DNA of 64,000 nucleotides from Epiperipatus broadwayi (Eukaryota > Onychophora > Udeonychophora > Euonychophora > Peripatidae): positions 1,676,001 to 1,740,000 of the forward strand of contig JAQFVV010000013.1 in the NCBI GenBank assembly GCA_028023455.1. The letters are read 5' to 3'. The notes beneath the pieces are model-generated. The model was not told the DNA's origin, did not search any database, and saw only the letters and a list, made by a program, of their open reading frames with translations. This document shows positions 24,301-37,492 of this stretch, in pieces (the first letter of the stretch is position 1; each line of letters starts with the position of its first letter). The translations under genes were made by a program, and so were the position numbers.

Positions 24301-27300
24301 TTTATGAAAATCTATTTCATATTTGATATTGTTTTTTTTATTTTATATGGATATTTATTTGAGAATGATATTCTTGAGATGACAAAATAGAAATAAAATT
24401 ATTTATATGAAGTAATGCTATTATTTAAGTATATAATCTTGTAGCTCAGTAATGGAAATGTTTATTTTCTTGATTAAATCACCATTAATTGTAGGGATCA
24501 AAATCATTCACATACTATATTGTTACAACTTCATTTCTAATCTCAATTAATATAAATATAATGATTCTATACAAGAAAATTAATTCCTTTAAAATTATTT
24601 CATTAGATAATTTTGAGAAAAATATAAACCTTAAGTAATTACAGATTAGCATTTGTATTTTTGTTAAAATTTGAAATCTTATACAGTTGTTTATTGATAT
24701 AATAGTAATATTTTTAAAAATAATACTGGATTAACTTTATGGTAATGGTACTAACTTTGCAAATTGGCTATTAAAAATAGTGATGAAAAGTTCTTGGTAC
24801 CTATTTATTTATACGTATTGCATTTGTCATCAGTTTTAACATGTATTTAATCGTAATATAAAATAATTTTTTTGTATCAGAAAAACAATTTTTAAAGTAA
24901 TGTATCAAACATCTTCCTCTGTAGTCAAACAACAGATCTAGGTATTTCCACTTGAAACAATTACTTTTTCATAAAATATGGGTAAACATAACCAAGTTTA
25001 AAATATGTATGTGTACGCTTGCATATTAGGCTAAGCTACCAATATTTAAACTAATATGTAATGAAACAAGTCATACTAAATTAACATCTTTGATATCTTA
25101 TGGAAATATTATTTGTCTTTTGTGGAATAAGAATGATTTATTTCCTAAGATTCGTTTAGTAAATGAATTGGTATTCTGGTAACATACAATGTGTAGAACA
25201 TTATATTACACTTTGCATAGATTTTATATAATGTATCAGTTTACTAAGAATACTGTTGATAATTTTTTTTTTTATAATTTTTTTTTATTGTTCAATATTT
25301 TAATACTTCCTTTGGTCATTAACTTTCTATTGTGAGGAGATTATTCCTCTTATAAGAGCTATAGCTAGCATCTTGCAATTTTTCTATTTTGAAGGTTACA
25401 AGGAATCTTATTATTACTAATTGATTTTCTCTGCAAGATTTAGATTTAAACTCTTAACATACTTCAGAAAAACTAACCTTCTGAAATTGTCTGAACAATG
25501 TTTAAACCCTCATGCATATGGATCTTTATAAACTTTTTTTATTGTTTTTCTTTCCTTTCTTTAAAAAAATATTCATGGCATGATTGAGTGAGACAAACAT
25601 TAAGTTTTACGTTTTTATTTAGGAGGTAAATTAGAATTCTATTAGTAAAAAGTGCATTATATATATCTTGACAAGATTTATTGATAAATATATTATGCAT
25701 AATATATTATGACCTGAAGCTTGAATATAGCTGAATGAATTTTGGAAATTTTTTCAAGTCACAAGCAGGCCTAAGATTTATTTATTTTTTCCCAAAGTAA
25801 AGATTCAAAATTACTTTGAGTTCTTCGGATGAGTGTTGATTAGTTAACTATAAGAAAACAGAAACATAATTGTAATACTTTTCCATATTTGTCATTGGTC
25901 AGGAAATCTATCTTTGAATGATAAATCAAACTGAAGATCAAAGTCATCATTGTGAAGAGCCAATGAATTCACTAATTTCTGGTTACCCTATAACATTTTT
26001 AATATTAAGATCATATTATTTTAAAAGCAACAAAATATTTATTTATTTTATTAAATAGTTCACTATATTACAAATTCTGTTTTTAATTCACGTTATATTA
26101 TTTTCATTGATTTTTCTTTATAAGAATCTTTTAGGAACTACATTAACTACCCATTTAAAATGGATGGGTGGATGGAGGAGAGTAGAACAGAATGAATTTT
26201 AACACTTTGATGAGCAAGCTGATAGGATAAGTTTGATGTAGTATTCTTGTGTAACTTCTTAATCTTTAATTTTTAGTTCAAAGTTTACAAGTGAATAGGA
26301 AGATTTACATCTTATAAAATTAATCTGAGGTTTCATTGTATTGTCAGAAAATAAATATTTTCTGGATTTTAGGAAGTCCAAATGAAAGATATCATTGATT
26401 ATTTTTTTTGTTAAGTACGTTATGAAAGTATTTTTATGCTTCTATTTAATATGAAATTATATATGATAAACAGAAGCATTGTACACTTTCATTAAAAAAA
26501 AACAGATTTTGAAATAGTTAAGAGATAGAGTGTTGAGACCTGGTGAGAGGTGTCAAGTTCCATTATGTAATCTCAGGGTTACAATACTAATGCATGTAAC
26601 TGTTTAATATGCAAATGAAAATAAATAGTTTTAATATTATTTGTATGGTTAGCAGATTCTCTTAGTTTTCAAATATAACAGATATCAAATCTAATGTTAC
26701 CTCAGGGTTTAAAATATTTAAATATAATAAATGAATTTTATTATTTAATTATAAACTTTATCATTGATATGCCTGAATAATAAATGAAATTTTATTGAAT
26801 CCAAACCTTATTTTACAGTAACTAAGCATTAATATTTAAATTATATATAATAGTATGAGAAACTAATATCAAGAACCTTACTTTTAAAAAGTCATTGTAC
26901 CTTTAATTAAACATAATATAATATCATGTGACCGTAAATTACCAATTAGATGATGAGTAACAATATGAAAACAAAAGTCAAAATACTTAATGTCAATTTA
27001 TTTATAAAAGTTAGACATATAATAATAATAAATTAAATTCTACATCTTAAAGATTTTGAATGCCTTTTAAATATAGGAGTTTTATTTAAATTTAAATGAT
27101 GCTAAAAAAATTATTCATATATAATTTTTATTACACCACTCTCATGCAAGGTAGGGACTGGTTTTTTATGGACACGTACCCATACATCTTGCTGATCAAG
27201 CAAAGGTTGGTTGTTAGCAAGTATTAAATAAACTTTAATATTAACTAATTATTTAACAATTAATGGAAAATAATATTTATATGATTCATTATTGATTATC

Positions 27301-28058
27301 ATACAGGCAATCTCTCAAAATATGTATTTTTGTCTATATAAACTTTATTCATTTCTTTACAAATATAAAATATTTACCCTATACACTAAGACTAAGGAAT
27401 ATAATACTCAAACCATGTAAATACATGGCATTATAAATTATCTGCCTTCTACGGGCTAAAAATACACATCATCAGAAGGCTTCTACATTAAATATTTATG
27501 GCTGCAGAGACTAAAATATAACATAGCTACATGTGGCATTACTACAAAATGTGCCTACCCAGGCTAAAATATATGAGTAAAAAATTAAGTTGTTAGGAAT
27601 TCCTCTCTACTAAACAATAATATCATATTACATGTAAAACTCATTATTATGAAACAAATATATTTTTACACATAATTCTTCAAAAAAAATATGCCTATAG
27701 CTACAAAATTTAATGATAACTTGCATTATATTAATACATTTTATTATTAAAAATACTTGATAACGTTTTTAATTATAAACATAGGAAAGCTTGTTAAAAT
27801 AAATCTTGTTAGATAAATTTTATCATAACAAATTTTGTGAAATATTTGAGGAAGTTTGTTATTTGGAGAAAGGACTAACTATTTTCTTTTTTTTTTTTTT
27901 TTTTGCATTGCTCATTACTATGAATAAATAAGTGCATGTCTATAAATTTAGAAGAAAAATATTTGTTTATGAACTTGAGATCATTTAATTACATTGATGT
28001 TTGATCTTTTATCATGTTTAGTGAAAACTTCATTTAATTGTATTATTATATTATTTAC
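21313..28058. other. AT-rich intergenic DNA, no recognisable gene
   Basis: About 6.7 kb without a convincing frame. The listed short frames are low-complexity. A more complex patch at about 26525-26640 holds an AGGTGTCA word and an ATGCAAAT word (see findings). Patches near 21430-21560, 23040-23200 and 27130-27220 are also less repetitive than their surroundings but could not be assigned. Confidence 0.5.
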
Positions 28059-28066
28059 TCTTAACA

Positions 28067-28978
28067 CAGTAGGTCTCAAAGCTTTCAGTACACTCCCGAA
28101 CATTTTCCATTACTAATATAAAATGGCCTTATTTAAAACTTTTATTTAAACACGCATGCACATAGTTCAAGTATTAAAAATAAGGAAGTAAAATAAAATA
28201 TTTATTTTCTCAATTACATCCAGTCTTTATAATAGTTCATTCTATCAGAGTTGCAGTATTTTATTACTATTATTTTGCTTTTTTTTATTATTATTATGAT
28301 GGTTATACCAAGTAAGATAAAAATGTTCCACAAAAAATGGCATATTTATGGATCAGTGCATATTTTTTTGATAGAAAGAATAAATTGATAAGCCTGATAT
28401 GTCTTGAAAGTATTTCAATCAATAAAGAACACAATTTATTAAATATTCTAATTATAACAAAATTGTTAGGAAAGAAATATTAAAATAGAAAACTCAAAAA
28501 GAAGCTTCATCAAGTAGTGGACATATCTCATAAAATATCCAAACAAGTCAGAAAATTCTATGAATTTTTATTTTAAAAAAAATAAATTTCTAAAGGGGAG
28601 TTTATAAATGACTGCATTCTAGCTGCTGTAGAATTACTCTGTCCAGAACATAAAAAGAATTTCAAGAATATAAAAATGTCCTGAAGAATAATTACAAGAC
28701 AAATTGAAAAAATTGTCATTAAATGTTGAATAATTATTAATAATAATGATGTTACTTTATTTTTAATTCACAAAAAAAAATATGACCCTCATTTAAAAAG
28801 AGCATGTTAAAATTGGTATGCCAGCTAAAAAGATTGCCCATCTCTAATGATTGACAAATTAATTAAATGTTTGATCAAATATAGTATCAAATTTTTAAGT
28901 GGATAATTTTATATGGTCCATGAATGTTATTATAAATATCCAAATGATTCTTGGCAGAAAAAAGATTACCCACACTTG
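28067..28978 (+). mobile_element. Second hAT remnant (GTF2IRD2-like transposase), internally deleted
   Basis: The right end aaagattacccacacttg (to 28978) is a decayed form of the hAT end GGTTGCCCACCCCTG, preceded by the subterminal words aatatccaaatg and ttggcag that commonly accompany it. The left end is placed at cagtaggtctcaaag (28067), a hAT-like terminus but not a good inverted match to the right end. The flanks tcttaaca (28059-28066) and ctttaaca (28979-28986) agree at six of eight positions and both have TA in the centre, as for Buster hATs. Inside is a transposase scrap (28316-28745). The right end is secure; the left end is tentative. Confidence 0.65.
28316..28745 (+). pseudogene. 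hAT transposase fragment with degenerate BED finger
   Basis: The first block reads AYFFDRKNKLISLICLESIS followed by NKEHNL. It matches the BED zinc finger of the GTF2IRD2/ZBED-type transposases (typically YFFVE..KPVCLICLESISxxKEYNLxRH), but the first Cys is Ser and the His pair is lost. The second block, about 28594-28735, reads KGEFINDCILAAVELLCPEH then KKNFKNIKMS, a stop, and RIITRQIEK. This matches the GEFIKxCLxxxAxxxCPExxxxFxxIxLSRxTVxRRI region. The catalytic core and the C-terminal half are absent. Confidence 0.8.
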
Positions 28979-28986
28979 CTTTAACA

Positions 28987-30970
28987 AGAGCATTAAAGAT
29001 TTTAAGAATTAAGTTTAATCTTACATTTAAACTTTTGGTATTTTATATATAAAATCATTTGCTTATTTTTGTCTGATAAAATTTATTTATTTATAGATGT
29101 TTAAATATTGTTAAATTGTTTAATTTACTCTATTTGATTTGCTTTATTATAAATAATTGTCATATTTTACTGTATGTTTTGGTTATATTATTATGGCTTT
29201 AATGTTAGTGTGTTTTTCTCGATTAAGTCTAGGCAATAGAATATTATCACAGAGAAATAATTGCTTATTATTGGCACTGGTAAATTAGTATTTGTTGCAT
29301 ATTCTATAACACATTCTAATGTAGATTCCAATTCTGTACTTATGGAATGATATGGTAATCTCTAGCCTAATAATTAATAATATTCATTAATGTGTTTATT
29401 TGAAATGGATGGTATCAATATTGTGTGTGCAAAAAGTTTAAACTTGCAAATCAAATTGTATTGTTTTAAAGAACTGTACCTAATAAGTTCTATACTTGGT
29501 GGTTTGAGATAACTAAACAATAAGATATTATGACCAAATTATGATACTTGCTCATCATCGCTGATTGTTTGCTACTCCATTATACCTAGACTAATTTGTG
29601 TTAATTAGTTCTAAAATAAACTTGTTATCATTGCAATACATATATATGTATTTTTAACAGAGTCTTGCAGTCATAAAATGGAAGATAGGATCTTTTAATA
29701 ATGTATTTTTTGTTATATTGTTGTTGCTCAACCTATTATCTAAAATTGACTAATGATAAATCCACTTATAATTTTGGACCAAATTTAAAATATATTTATC
29801 AAAGTTTGGATCTGTAGTTTAGCTTAGTTTTATTTAAACTAATGTACATATTTGTGGGTTTTTTTAGGAATAAGGTTATGTAGTTATTAAAACTTATCTG
29901 TCATTTTAACCTATGATTAGTGATGTTCACTATTGGTTCATTTCTGTATATTTTTTAAAACACAACGTTTTAGGTATTATCTTTGACATTTTATTTTTAA
30001 CCTGAAAAAGAAAAAAAAAGTCGACCCTTTCTTTTCCTTTTTTTTTATTGCTTTTTAATTAATCTAGATGAAACTTAAAGCATTTAATAAGCGGCAGCCT
30101 CAAGCTGGGATGTGGTCTCAAAATTACTGCTTATCTGATAATTGATTCCACCTGGGGCATGTTTATTTTTAAAATTAAATTTCAACTATTAATAAATATA
30201 TGTGGTAGTTAAAATTCTCTTTATATACATAGTTGTATGTGATATCAAATTTTTTTAAATCAAGTATTTATTTTGTTTGTAGATGAGTAGACAAAGGATC
30301 TTAGATATACAATATATTCAAATGATAAACACTTTATATATATATATATGACATTTGAATTAAGTGGAAGACATCAATTTGGAGAATCAAATTGTTTGAT
30401 AATCAAACTTTTTAATAGACAATAATTCACTCTCCTCTAGAGCTATCAATGTAGGTTGAACAATGATGGATGATGGTGAAATTAATTTATAGCTATCGAT
30501 CTTCATTACTGAAGTGCAGTGGATTGCACATGTCCATCTAGAAAAAAATTATATTGCTATTTTAATTTTTTTTTAAAATTGAAGCAGCAGCTTATTGAAA
30601 GTTTATATTACCCATCAATATGCAAATAGATCTTTTCATTTAAATGAATCACATTCTCAGGCTTGTAACTGTTCAAGCCAAAGTTGTTGATTTTTTTTTT
30701 TTTTTCATCTACTGATTGATAAAATACCAGATCTTGGGATTGACTTTTTTTTTGCTTTTAATCAAGTTAAAAATCCCATCATCAAACCTGTATCACATGT
30801 CAATGCCTCTTTTTCAAATCCAAGATTAAGAAAAAATTAAAACAAAGTTAGCACTAGTACCATTTTCTGTTTAACATCTATTTTTGTTAATTTTTTATAT
30901 ACTTTCCTTAGACATTGTATAGAATATACAAAATAAAAAATGCCAAATAGTTTTTTGGCAAAGTATGAAA
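28987..30970. other. AT-rich intergenic DNA with two complex patches
   Basis: No gene. Patches at about 30060-30175 and 30590-30860 are less repetitive and hold homeodomain-like (taattaat, tgattgat), GATA-like (cttatctgataa) and gtgtca/tgtcaa words. They may be conserved regulatory DNA, but this is only a composition impression. Confidence 0.35.
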
Positions 30971-30977
30971 AAAGCTT

Positions 30978-31352
30978 ATTTGAAATTAAGAAAGTGAAAC
31001 CCTATAATATCAGAAATTAAATGCATAGATGAATGTTTACTATTTAACTCCTAAAACTAAATAAAACAAGCTTCTCAAAAATATATATTTTTTTTTTATA
31101 AAAACACTCTCCTATGCATTTATTATTTGATATTATAGGGTTTCACTTTCTTAATTTCAAATAAGACATGATTGCTATTTTTTTACTGGCAAGCTCTTTG
31201 ACAAAAAAAAAACAATAATAATAAGCTTGCACATGATGATAGTGACTGTCAAAAATAACATTTTTTTTTTTTTTTTTATTAAATAATAAACATTCATCTA
31301 TACATTAAATTTCTGATATTACAGAGTTTCACTTTCTTAATTTCAAATACAG
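30978..31352. repeat. Three-copy inverted/direct repeat cluster
   Basis: A unit of about 65 bp containing gaaattaagaaagtgaaac appears at about 30980-31046. It recurs reverse-complemented at about 31110-31164 and again reverse-complemented at about 31283-31352 (gtttcactttcttaatttc). The latter two are followed by similar tails (ctttgacaaaaaaaa and cacatgatgat at about 31198-31240 and 31380-31420). A duplicated small element or foldback is likely; there is no coding content. Confidence 0.8.
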
Positions 31353-31420
31353 CATGTTTAGTATTTCTTTCTGACAAGTACTTTGACAAAAAAAACATAA
31401 GTTAGCACATGATGATGATA

Positions 31421-34400
31421 GTGAAATGCTGAATTTTATATAAAGATCAAACAACCCACGAAAGAAATAATATTTTTACAGCATTATTTTGGAAGTAAAA
31501 TGCCAGAGTGAAGAATTTTAAAATCATATAAATCTTCAAGAACTAAGGAATTTCTTGTTAATTATGTTTCTACTCCTCATTAACTAACCATAAGATGTAT
31601 ACATAAGATTTGCTAACAATTTCAATCATCAATTTTACTGATCACCCATTAAATGCGTGTAACTTAACATTTGTGTCTAGTCTTTGTGACATCAAATGTT
31701 TTTGCTGGGAGTATTTTATATTCTGGCAATTTTTCTTTTGGAATTTTATTGAATGCCTAGAAAATGTGTGAAAATCTAAGCATTTTATACTTTGACATCC
31801 CACTTTTGGTACTGTATAAAATTCCTAGGCATTCTATACAATGCCGGTAATGTATATATAAAACACTCTTGTTTAACTTTTTTTTTTTTGCATTTGTCTT
31901 GAGACAAATTTATAGTTCTTCTCATTCCCTGAAACTACAATCTGGTTATCACTCATCTATGATTGGAAGTAATCAATTCTTGAAAGATCTTTTGCTATAG
32001 ATAATAACAATGATATTCCTTTATAATTATTACTGTTTGTTCTATCTTCTTTATTTCTGTATTTCTAGAGCCAAACATCTTTTATTCAGGAAAAAATACT
32101 AATTTTAATTACTGTTATATAAAAACTTTGGATTGATATAAATATAAGCATATTTTACATAAAATGTTGAACTATTTATAGTATGATATACAAAATATTT
32201 ATATATATAAAAACCCTTTAGACAATAAAATTGTTTATTTAAATTGAGTTTGTAATAGTGAGGAGTTTTATTGAAATATGAAAAATTTATTTGAAAAATG
32301 TCATGAAGTCAAGTCAGGAACTTTGAATTGATAATATTTATCTATATTTCTAAGAAATTCCTGTAGTTTTTAAACTAACAAATCATTATCATATTTTAAA
32401 AGTTGACTAGATCTTTTCATTTTTATCTTTATTAATTTTGATATTTTTATTTATATATCAGAGAGTAAATAGTATGAATATATTATTAAAACTAATCATC
32501 TGAATTCTCATATCATGGGATGAAAATATTGCTTCCATTGTGCAAAATATCATTATTATCTTGTAAAAAAAATTTACAGACTGATTTAATAGAATAAAAA
32601 AAAGATTTAAATTAACTACAGTCCATGATTGTTTCTCCTTTGCATTTAGTCCTCCAATTATTCTTAAACCTTTTTTTTTAGTTATTGAAATTTTTTCTGT
32701 AATATTTTATATTGCTTATAAAAATATGCAATTTATTTTATTGTTCTGATGAGTAGAGAGAGAATGTCAGTGTCAGAAATCTAAAGTGTCTTTTTTTTTT
32801 TTTAGTATTGAACTCTGAAATAGATGTGACAATATAAAATATCTTAGCTCAGTAACATAAAAAATTTGAATTTAGCATAAATTGTAATTGTTTCTAAAGA
32901 ATAAATATTAACTTTTCTAAAAATATGATTGGAAAGATATCTATTTTTAATGCAGTTATTTTTTGGAATTACAAATGTAAGATCTACTGACTGTCTGGGT
33001 GCATAAGTGTTCATATAATATTAAGTTCATTTAAATTTTGAATCCTAACTATAATATAGTCCATACGACAAACAAGTACTAGGCTAAAATGTAAATAGGA
33101 CATCTATGTTGTTGGGCGACTATCTGATTAGGTAGTTGGTGCTAAGATAAGCATCTTTAAAGTTCACACTTGGATTTTTTATTAACACAGGTGTCTCACT
33201 TTACAGATGGATAGTTTTGAAGTTGCAATAAACATTGTTATTATTATTCAACACAATGGAGTCAAATGTTACAATATATATTTTCTTTAGTAATACTTAT
33301 TTGTTTACTATAAGTATAATAATGTTTTTATAACCTGTGGAATTTTTCCAAAATTTATAAAAATAATTGAAACTTGAAAATTTAAATACTATGTTTTGTA
33401 CATTACAAACTTTGAAGAGGTTTTTATAAACATCTTTTAATGAAAGAGATCTTTAAAAAAACAGCTAATTAATAAATAGAAGAAAGCATATTGTTTTTAT
33501 ACAATTGTTTATTAAACAATTTAAATGATAGACAATTACAGAAAACCATTGAAATATAAATACCATTTTCCATTGGACAGCTTCATCAGAAAATATGGAA
33601 AATTAGTAACAGATTGCAAAATGGTAATATGATAGTGAGGTGAAAAAAAATTCTGGATAACATCTTTACTGACGTTGACTGTCTTGATTTTTTTTTAACC
33701 AGTCCTTTGAAAATTATAGCATCCAAGTTTCTTTATCTGTTATCTCAATTGTTTGCATATTTCATTTTCTACTTTGCCCAGTTAAGAGAAGTTTGACATG
33801 ATAATGTAAAACTGAAATTTCAGATTTATAACTAACTATAAGAAAAATGAATGAAAGTGTAGCAGAGTTATGAAAGATTTAATTTTTGGTGATTTTCATT
33901 TTATCCAAGCAAGAATGTTGAAAAAGTTGATTCTGTCACAATCTTAAAAAAGCAGTTTACATGTTTTCATATAATCTGAGAATATTTAATATAGTCTAAA
34001 TCTTCTCAATAGCTAGTAGGAGACAAAGATACTCTGCTTTTTTTGACTGTTATGTTTAATGCTACTACTAACTTGATCTATATTATATGACAGTTGGTAA
34101 GCATGGTGAATAATATTTGTAGGTAAAACTATTGGAGAAACCTTTTCCCTAAAATGGGCTAGTTAAAGGTCATTTTACCTTAGTTTTTACTATAGTGACA
34201 TAAGATTTGCACAAAGGGTAGATAACATGACATACAGATTTATATTTTGAAAATGTATTCATTCAAATTGTAAACTTTGTTTTTAAAGGGGAAAAAAAGG
34301 ATAGTAAATAATAATAAAAGATATTAAATTTTGCATTTATTCATTCTAAATCAAAACTTTTTTATATTAAGAGCTTGTTTGTACATATTCATAGAGACTG

Positions 34401-34659
34401 TATCATTTCCATATTTGAAAGTATTATATATAAGGATTGTTTTTATTATTTGTTAATGTCATCATATGTTTATTGCAATTATAATCAGGACAGTTGTTAG
34501 ATAATCAGTTTTATTAATTTCACTGTGTTTGTCTTATTTTGATTCTTGTATTTATGTACATATATATATATATTGAGAGAGTTATGTCTCATGGCAAACA
34601 ACATATTAGAGTGTATACACCATATGTATATAAAGTTTAAAGAAAAAGTAGAAATGAAC
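31421..34659. other. AT-rich intergenic DNA
   Basis: No recognisable gene. A more complex patch at 33090-33220 (ttgttgggcgactatctgat, taggtagttggtgc) could be a decayed SINE but has no clear A/B boxes. Confidence 0.5.
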
Positions 34660-35615
34660 ACAAACATTTGTAATGTACAAAAAAAAAAGATGTAAACATA
34701 TGGGGTAAATATGGGATAGTCAATAATCAGTAATTGACATCCCCACAGACTAATCAAATTACCTATAAAAGGAAAGAGCATGAGACATCAGCAAAGAATA
34801 AAACTGATTGTAAGTTCATCTAGCATTAAACAAAAGCAATCAAATCAATCATCATCATGAACAATCAATAAAGAATAGTGAAAAAATCCACTGTCAACTT
34901 TATGATTGGAAATTGAAAGGGGTCCATTTATAGACAGTCTACTTATCTAACCACTGCCAAACTTGCTACTGATTGTATAAACAATAATTTGAATGCACAG
35001 ACTTAAGTGCTAATCCGTCAGAATAAAAAAATAATAATGCTGGGATACAGAAGCATATTGATCATCATAATAGATCTTTAATTTAATTTTTCTGTTATTG
35101 TTTCTAGTTAATAAATTTATATATTGTTTTTTCCCAGTGAATTTATTTCATACTAAAATAGGTTTAAAATATTATATTTATTTAATTTATCTTTTGCTCA
35201 CAGTGACAATTCATAGAGTTCTTGCTTTCTGGGCTAAATTAGAGCTTAACGGTTAGTTATATAGATGTTGGGGTTATGTAGGCATTTTGCACATGCAGAT
35301 GACAATTAGTTGACCTATATATTAATGGTACTATATGGCTAGAGCATTGATGATAATCAGCATATTTCTATATCCCAGCATTATATTCTCATGGATTAGC
35401 ACTTAAGTTTGTGATCTAAATTGTTGTTTATCCAATCTGTCCCAAGTTTGGCAGTGGTTAGATAATTAGGCAGTTTTATTTTTTGCTGATCTCTCATGCT
35501 CTTTCCCTGTATATATAATTTGATTAGTCTTTGGGGATATCAATTATTGATTATTGACCATCCCATATTTACCCCATGTTTATATCCTTTTTTTTTCATA
35601 CCTTTACAATATATA
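34660..35615. repeat. Foldback repeat (family B)
   Basis: The left arm (about 34676-34806 plus 34939-35066) and right arm (about 35348-35614, reverse-complemented) match well: tggggtaaatatggga, gaaagagcatgaga, ctaaccactgccaaacttg, acttaagtgctaatcc and atgctgggata. The left arm carries an extra block of about 132 bases (34807-34938) that the right arm lacks, so one arm gained or the other lost it. The 94-codon minus frame at 34497-34781 is a shadow. Confidence 0.8.
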
Positions 35616-35979
35616 TATACATAGATTCCTATCATACTTAACATAGGCTTGGCATATATATATATACTACTAACATGACATTTGCCTTCAAAAAAAATTT
35701 TTTTTTTTATATTAATGCTAAACGTTATTTATCTTTTCTTCATTTTCCATTTATTTTAATACCTGCTTGATATTTATTATTTTCATAGAAAATAATTTCC
35801 TGTCGATATACTCTGAGGAAAAAAATTAAAATCATGAAATGTTATAATGTGATGTTTATACATTTATATAATGTAGCCAATCTTTACATATTCTATAAGT
35901 TTAATATTTTTTATTTAGTTACTTTTTAAAAATTTATTTCAGTTGTGTATGCATCTCATGAATGTTAAATTTTCTACTT
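35616..35979. other. AT-rich flank upstream of the LINE
   Basis: Poly-A/T and TA tracts only. The true 5' end of the LINE could not be seen here, so the element may be 5'-truncated close to the GDSL domain. Confidence 0.4.
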
Positions 35980-35984
35980 AGGGG

Positions 35985-36475
35985 GGGACAGGGAGTGTAA
36001 TTAGGCGACTAACACAAAGGGTGAGCAGATAAAGGAATTACTGAATAGGAATGATAGATAAGGAGTTCCAGAAGGTAATAGAAAATAGTATGGATGGAGC
36101 AGGGGAAAATAGAAGCAGGTATAAAAGAATATATTTATCTGGAGCTAGAATTAGGGATGTGACAGATAAAGTAAAAAAGCAAGATTGTAGAGATGTGTAT
36201 ATTATGGTAGGGACTAATAATTTGTCAGAACCATCAGAGAGAGAATAACAGATGAGTACTAGAATTGATGAGGAATTTGAGTAAGATTAAAGGAAAAGTA
36301 GGGATAGTTGGATTATTACCAAGATTTGACAAGAGGTATTTGTTATGAGAGATTGAAAAAATTGTGTGAGAGAAATGATCCCCCACAAACATAACTTGGA
36401 AAGAGGGACGGATTGCACTTAGAAAAACAAGGAAGTGAAGTTGTAGGGAATCTGATTTATAAAGAATATAATTCA
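35985..36475 (+). pseudogene. LINE: GDSL/SGNH-hydrolase-like domain (broken)
   Basis: GTGSVIRRLTQRV at 35985-36026 sits where the family has GDSxxRR (block I with the nucleophile Ser). LSGARIRDV and IMVGTNNL (in the 36051-36248 frame) match the GxRI and GxND-like blocks. DGLHLEKQG at 36407-36433 matches the DxxH block with the catalytic Asp-His. The blocks are in order and properly spaced for a domain of about 160 residues, but they lie in different frames. In LINEs such domains are found in ORF1 or upstream of the endonuclease; their role is unproven, possibly lipid ester hydrolysis or nucleic-acid chaperoning. The 159-codon minus frame 36234-36713 is a shadow. Confidence 0.75.
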
Positions 36476-36689
36476 GCAAACATATAAAGGAAGGTGGGGT
36501 TTTAAATTGCAGTATTATCAAAAAGAAGAATGGATGGGATGTAAGAAATAAGCAAAGGGTAGTTGATTTAGATATAAGTGTAGATGTGGAGAGGGAATGG
36601 GTTGTAAAATTAATGGTAAGCAATTTATTTATAAACATGATGGAGAAGAAAGAATATATAAAAGAGTAGTTAAGAAAGAATAAATTGTT

Positions 36690-37492
36690 AAAATTGGGTA
36701 TTTGAATATGCATGGTGGTAGGAGACCAGAAAAGTGGCTGGCTGGAATTAAAGCAATTGAAAATGAAGACCTTGTGGTATTAGCAATATGGAAACACATC
36801 TAAGAGAAGAAGAACTTATTCTGGAAGATTTGGTATGGCAGGGTATAAATAGAAAAGAAAAAAAGGGTGATAGTATAGGTATTATATCAAAAAAATATTT
36901 AAATACTGTCAAATGTCAAGAACATTTGTGGTTTGAAATAAGGTTGGGAAGACAACAATGGATGGTGGCTATAGTTTATAGAGAATGGAATGGAACAGTA
37001 GCATATATGAATGCCTAGTTAATGATTATAGAGTTTTAAAGAAAAAAGGAAGAGAATAATGGTTATAGGGGATATGAATGGACATATTGAAGAAACTGAT
37101 GGTGTAGATAAATAAGAATGGACAGCTTTTGAAGAAATTTTGTCAGGAGAATGAAATTGAGCATTGGAAATTTATCAAATATTTATGAGGGACAATACAT
37201 ATGGTCTAGAAATAATATATTCCACACAATAGATTAAGTATTGGTAGAGAAAGAGGGAATGAATAAAGTACGGAAAATTAAGGTGTTTTATAATGAAGAG
37301 AGAGTATGTAATAGTGATCATAACTTCTTTGTAATAGAAATGGTTAGTAATGTGATGGAAAATAGAAATAAAAGTAGAAACAATAATGAAAAATGTGGAT
37401 GGAGAGTGAATGATAAGAATAAGTTAGAAGAGTATAAAATACATGTTGAAGAAACCATGGAAGAGATGGCTGGGGGTGAGTATGAGGACTGA
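36690..37492 (+). pseudogene. LINE: APE-type endonuclease (broken)
   Basis: KIGYLNMHGGRRPEKW at 36691-36738 is the domain start (usual form xxxLNVxG). A frameshift leads to ETHLREEELI near 36790, matching the ET block with the metal-binding Glu. IMVIGDMNGHIEETDG at about 37056-37103 matches the GDFNAH block. IYEGQY-WSRNN and TID-VLVEKE (37180-37240) match the TWxxxxxxSxIDYxL block. CNSDHNFFVIEM (37310-37350) carries the final SDH motif. Every catalytic block can be found, but frameshifts and stops separate them. This nuclease would nick target DNA to prime reverse transcription. Confidence 0.9.

Noticed and set aside
33180-33225. Possible extra MITE end (aggtgtctcactttacagat)
   Set aside because: Shares only tctcacttta with the MITE terminus at 39470, with no partner end or TA-flanked structure.
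36234-36713. 159-codon open frame on the minus strand
   Set aside because: It is antisense to the GDSL-like part of the LINE and has a Ser/Leu/Phe-rich composition typical of a shadow of purine-rich coding DNA.
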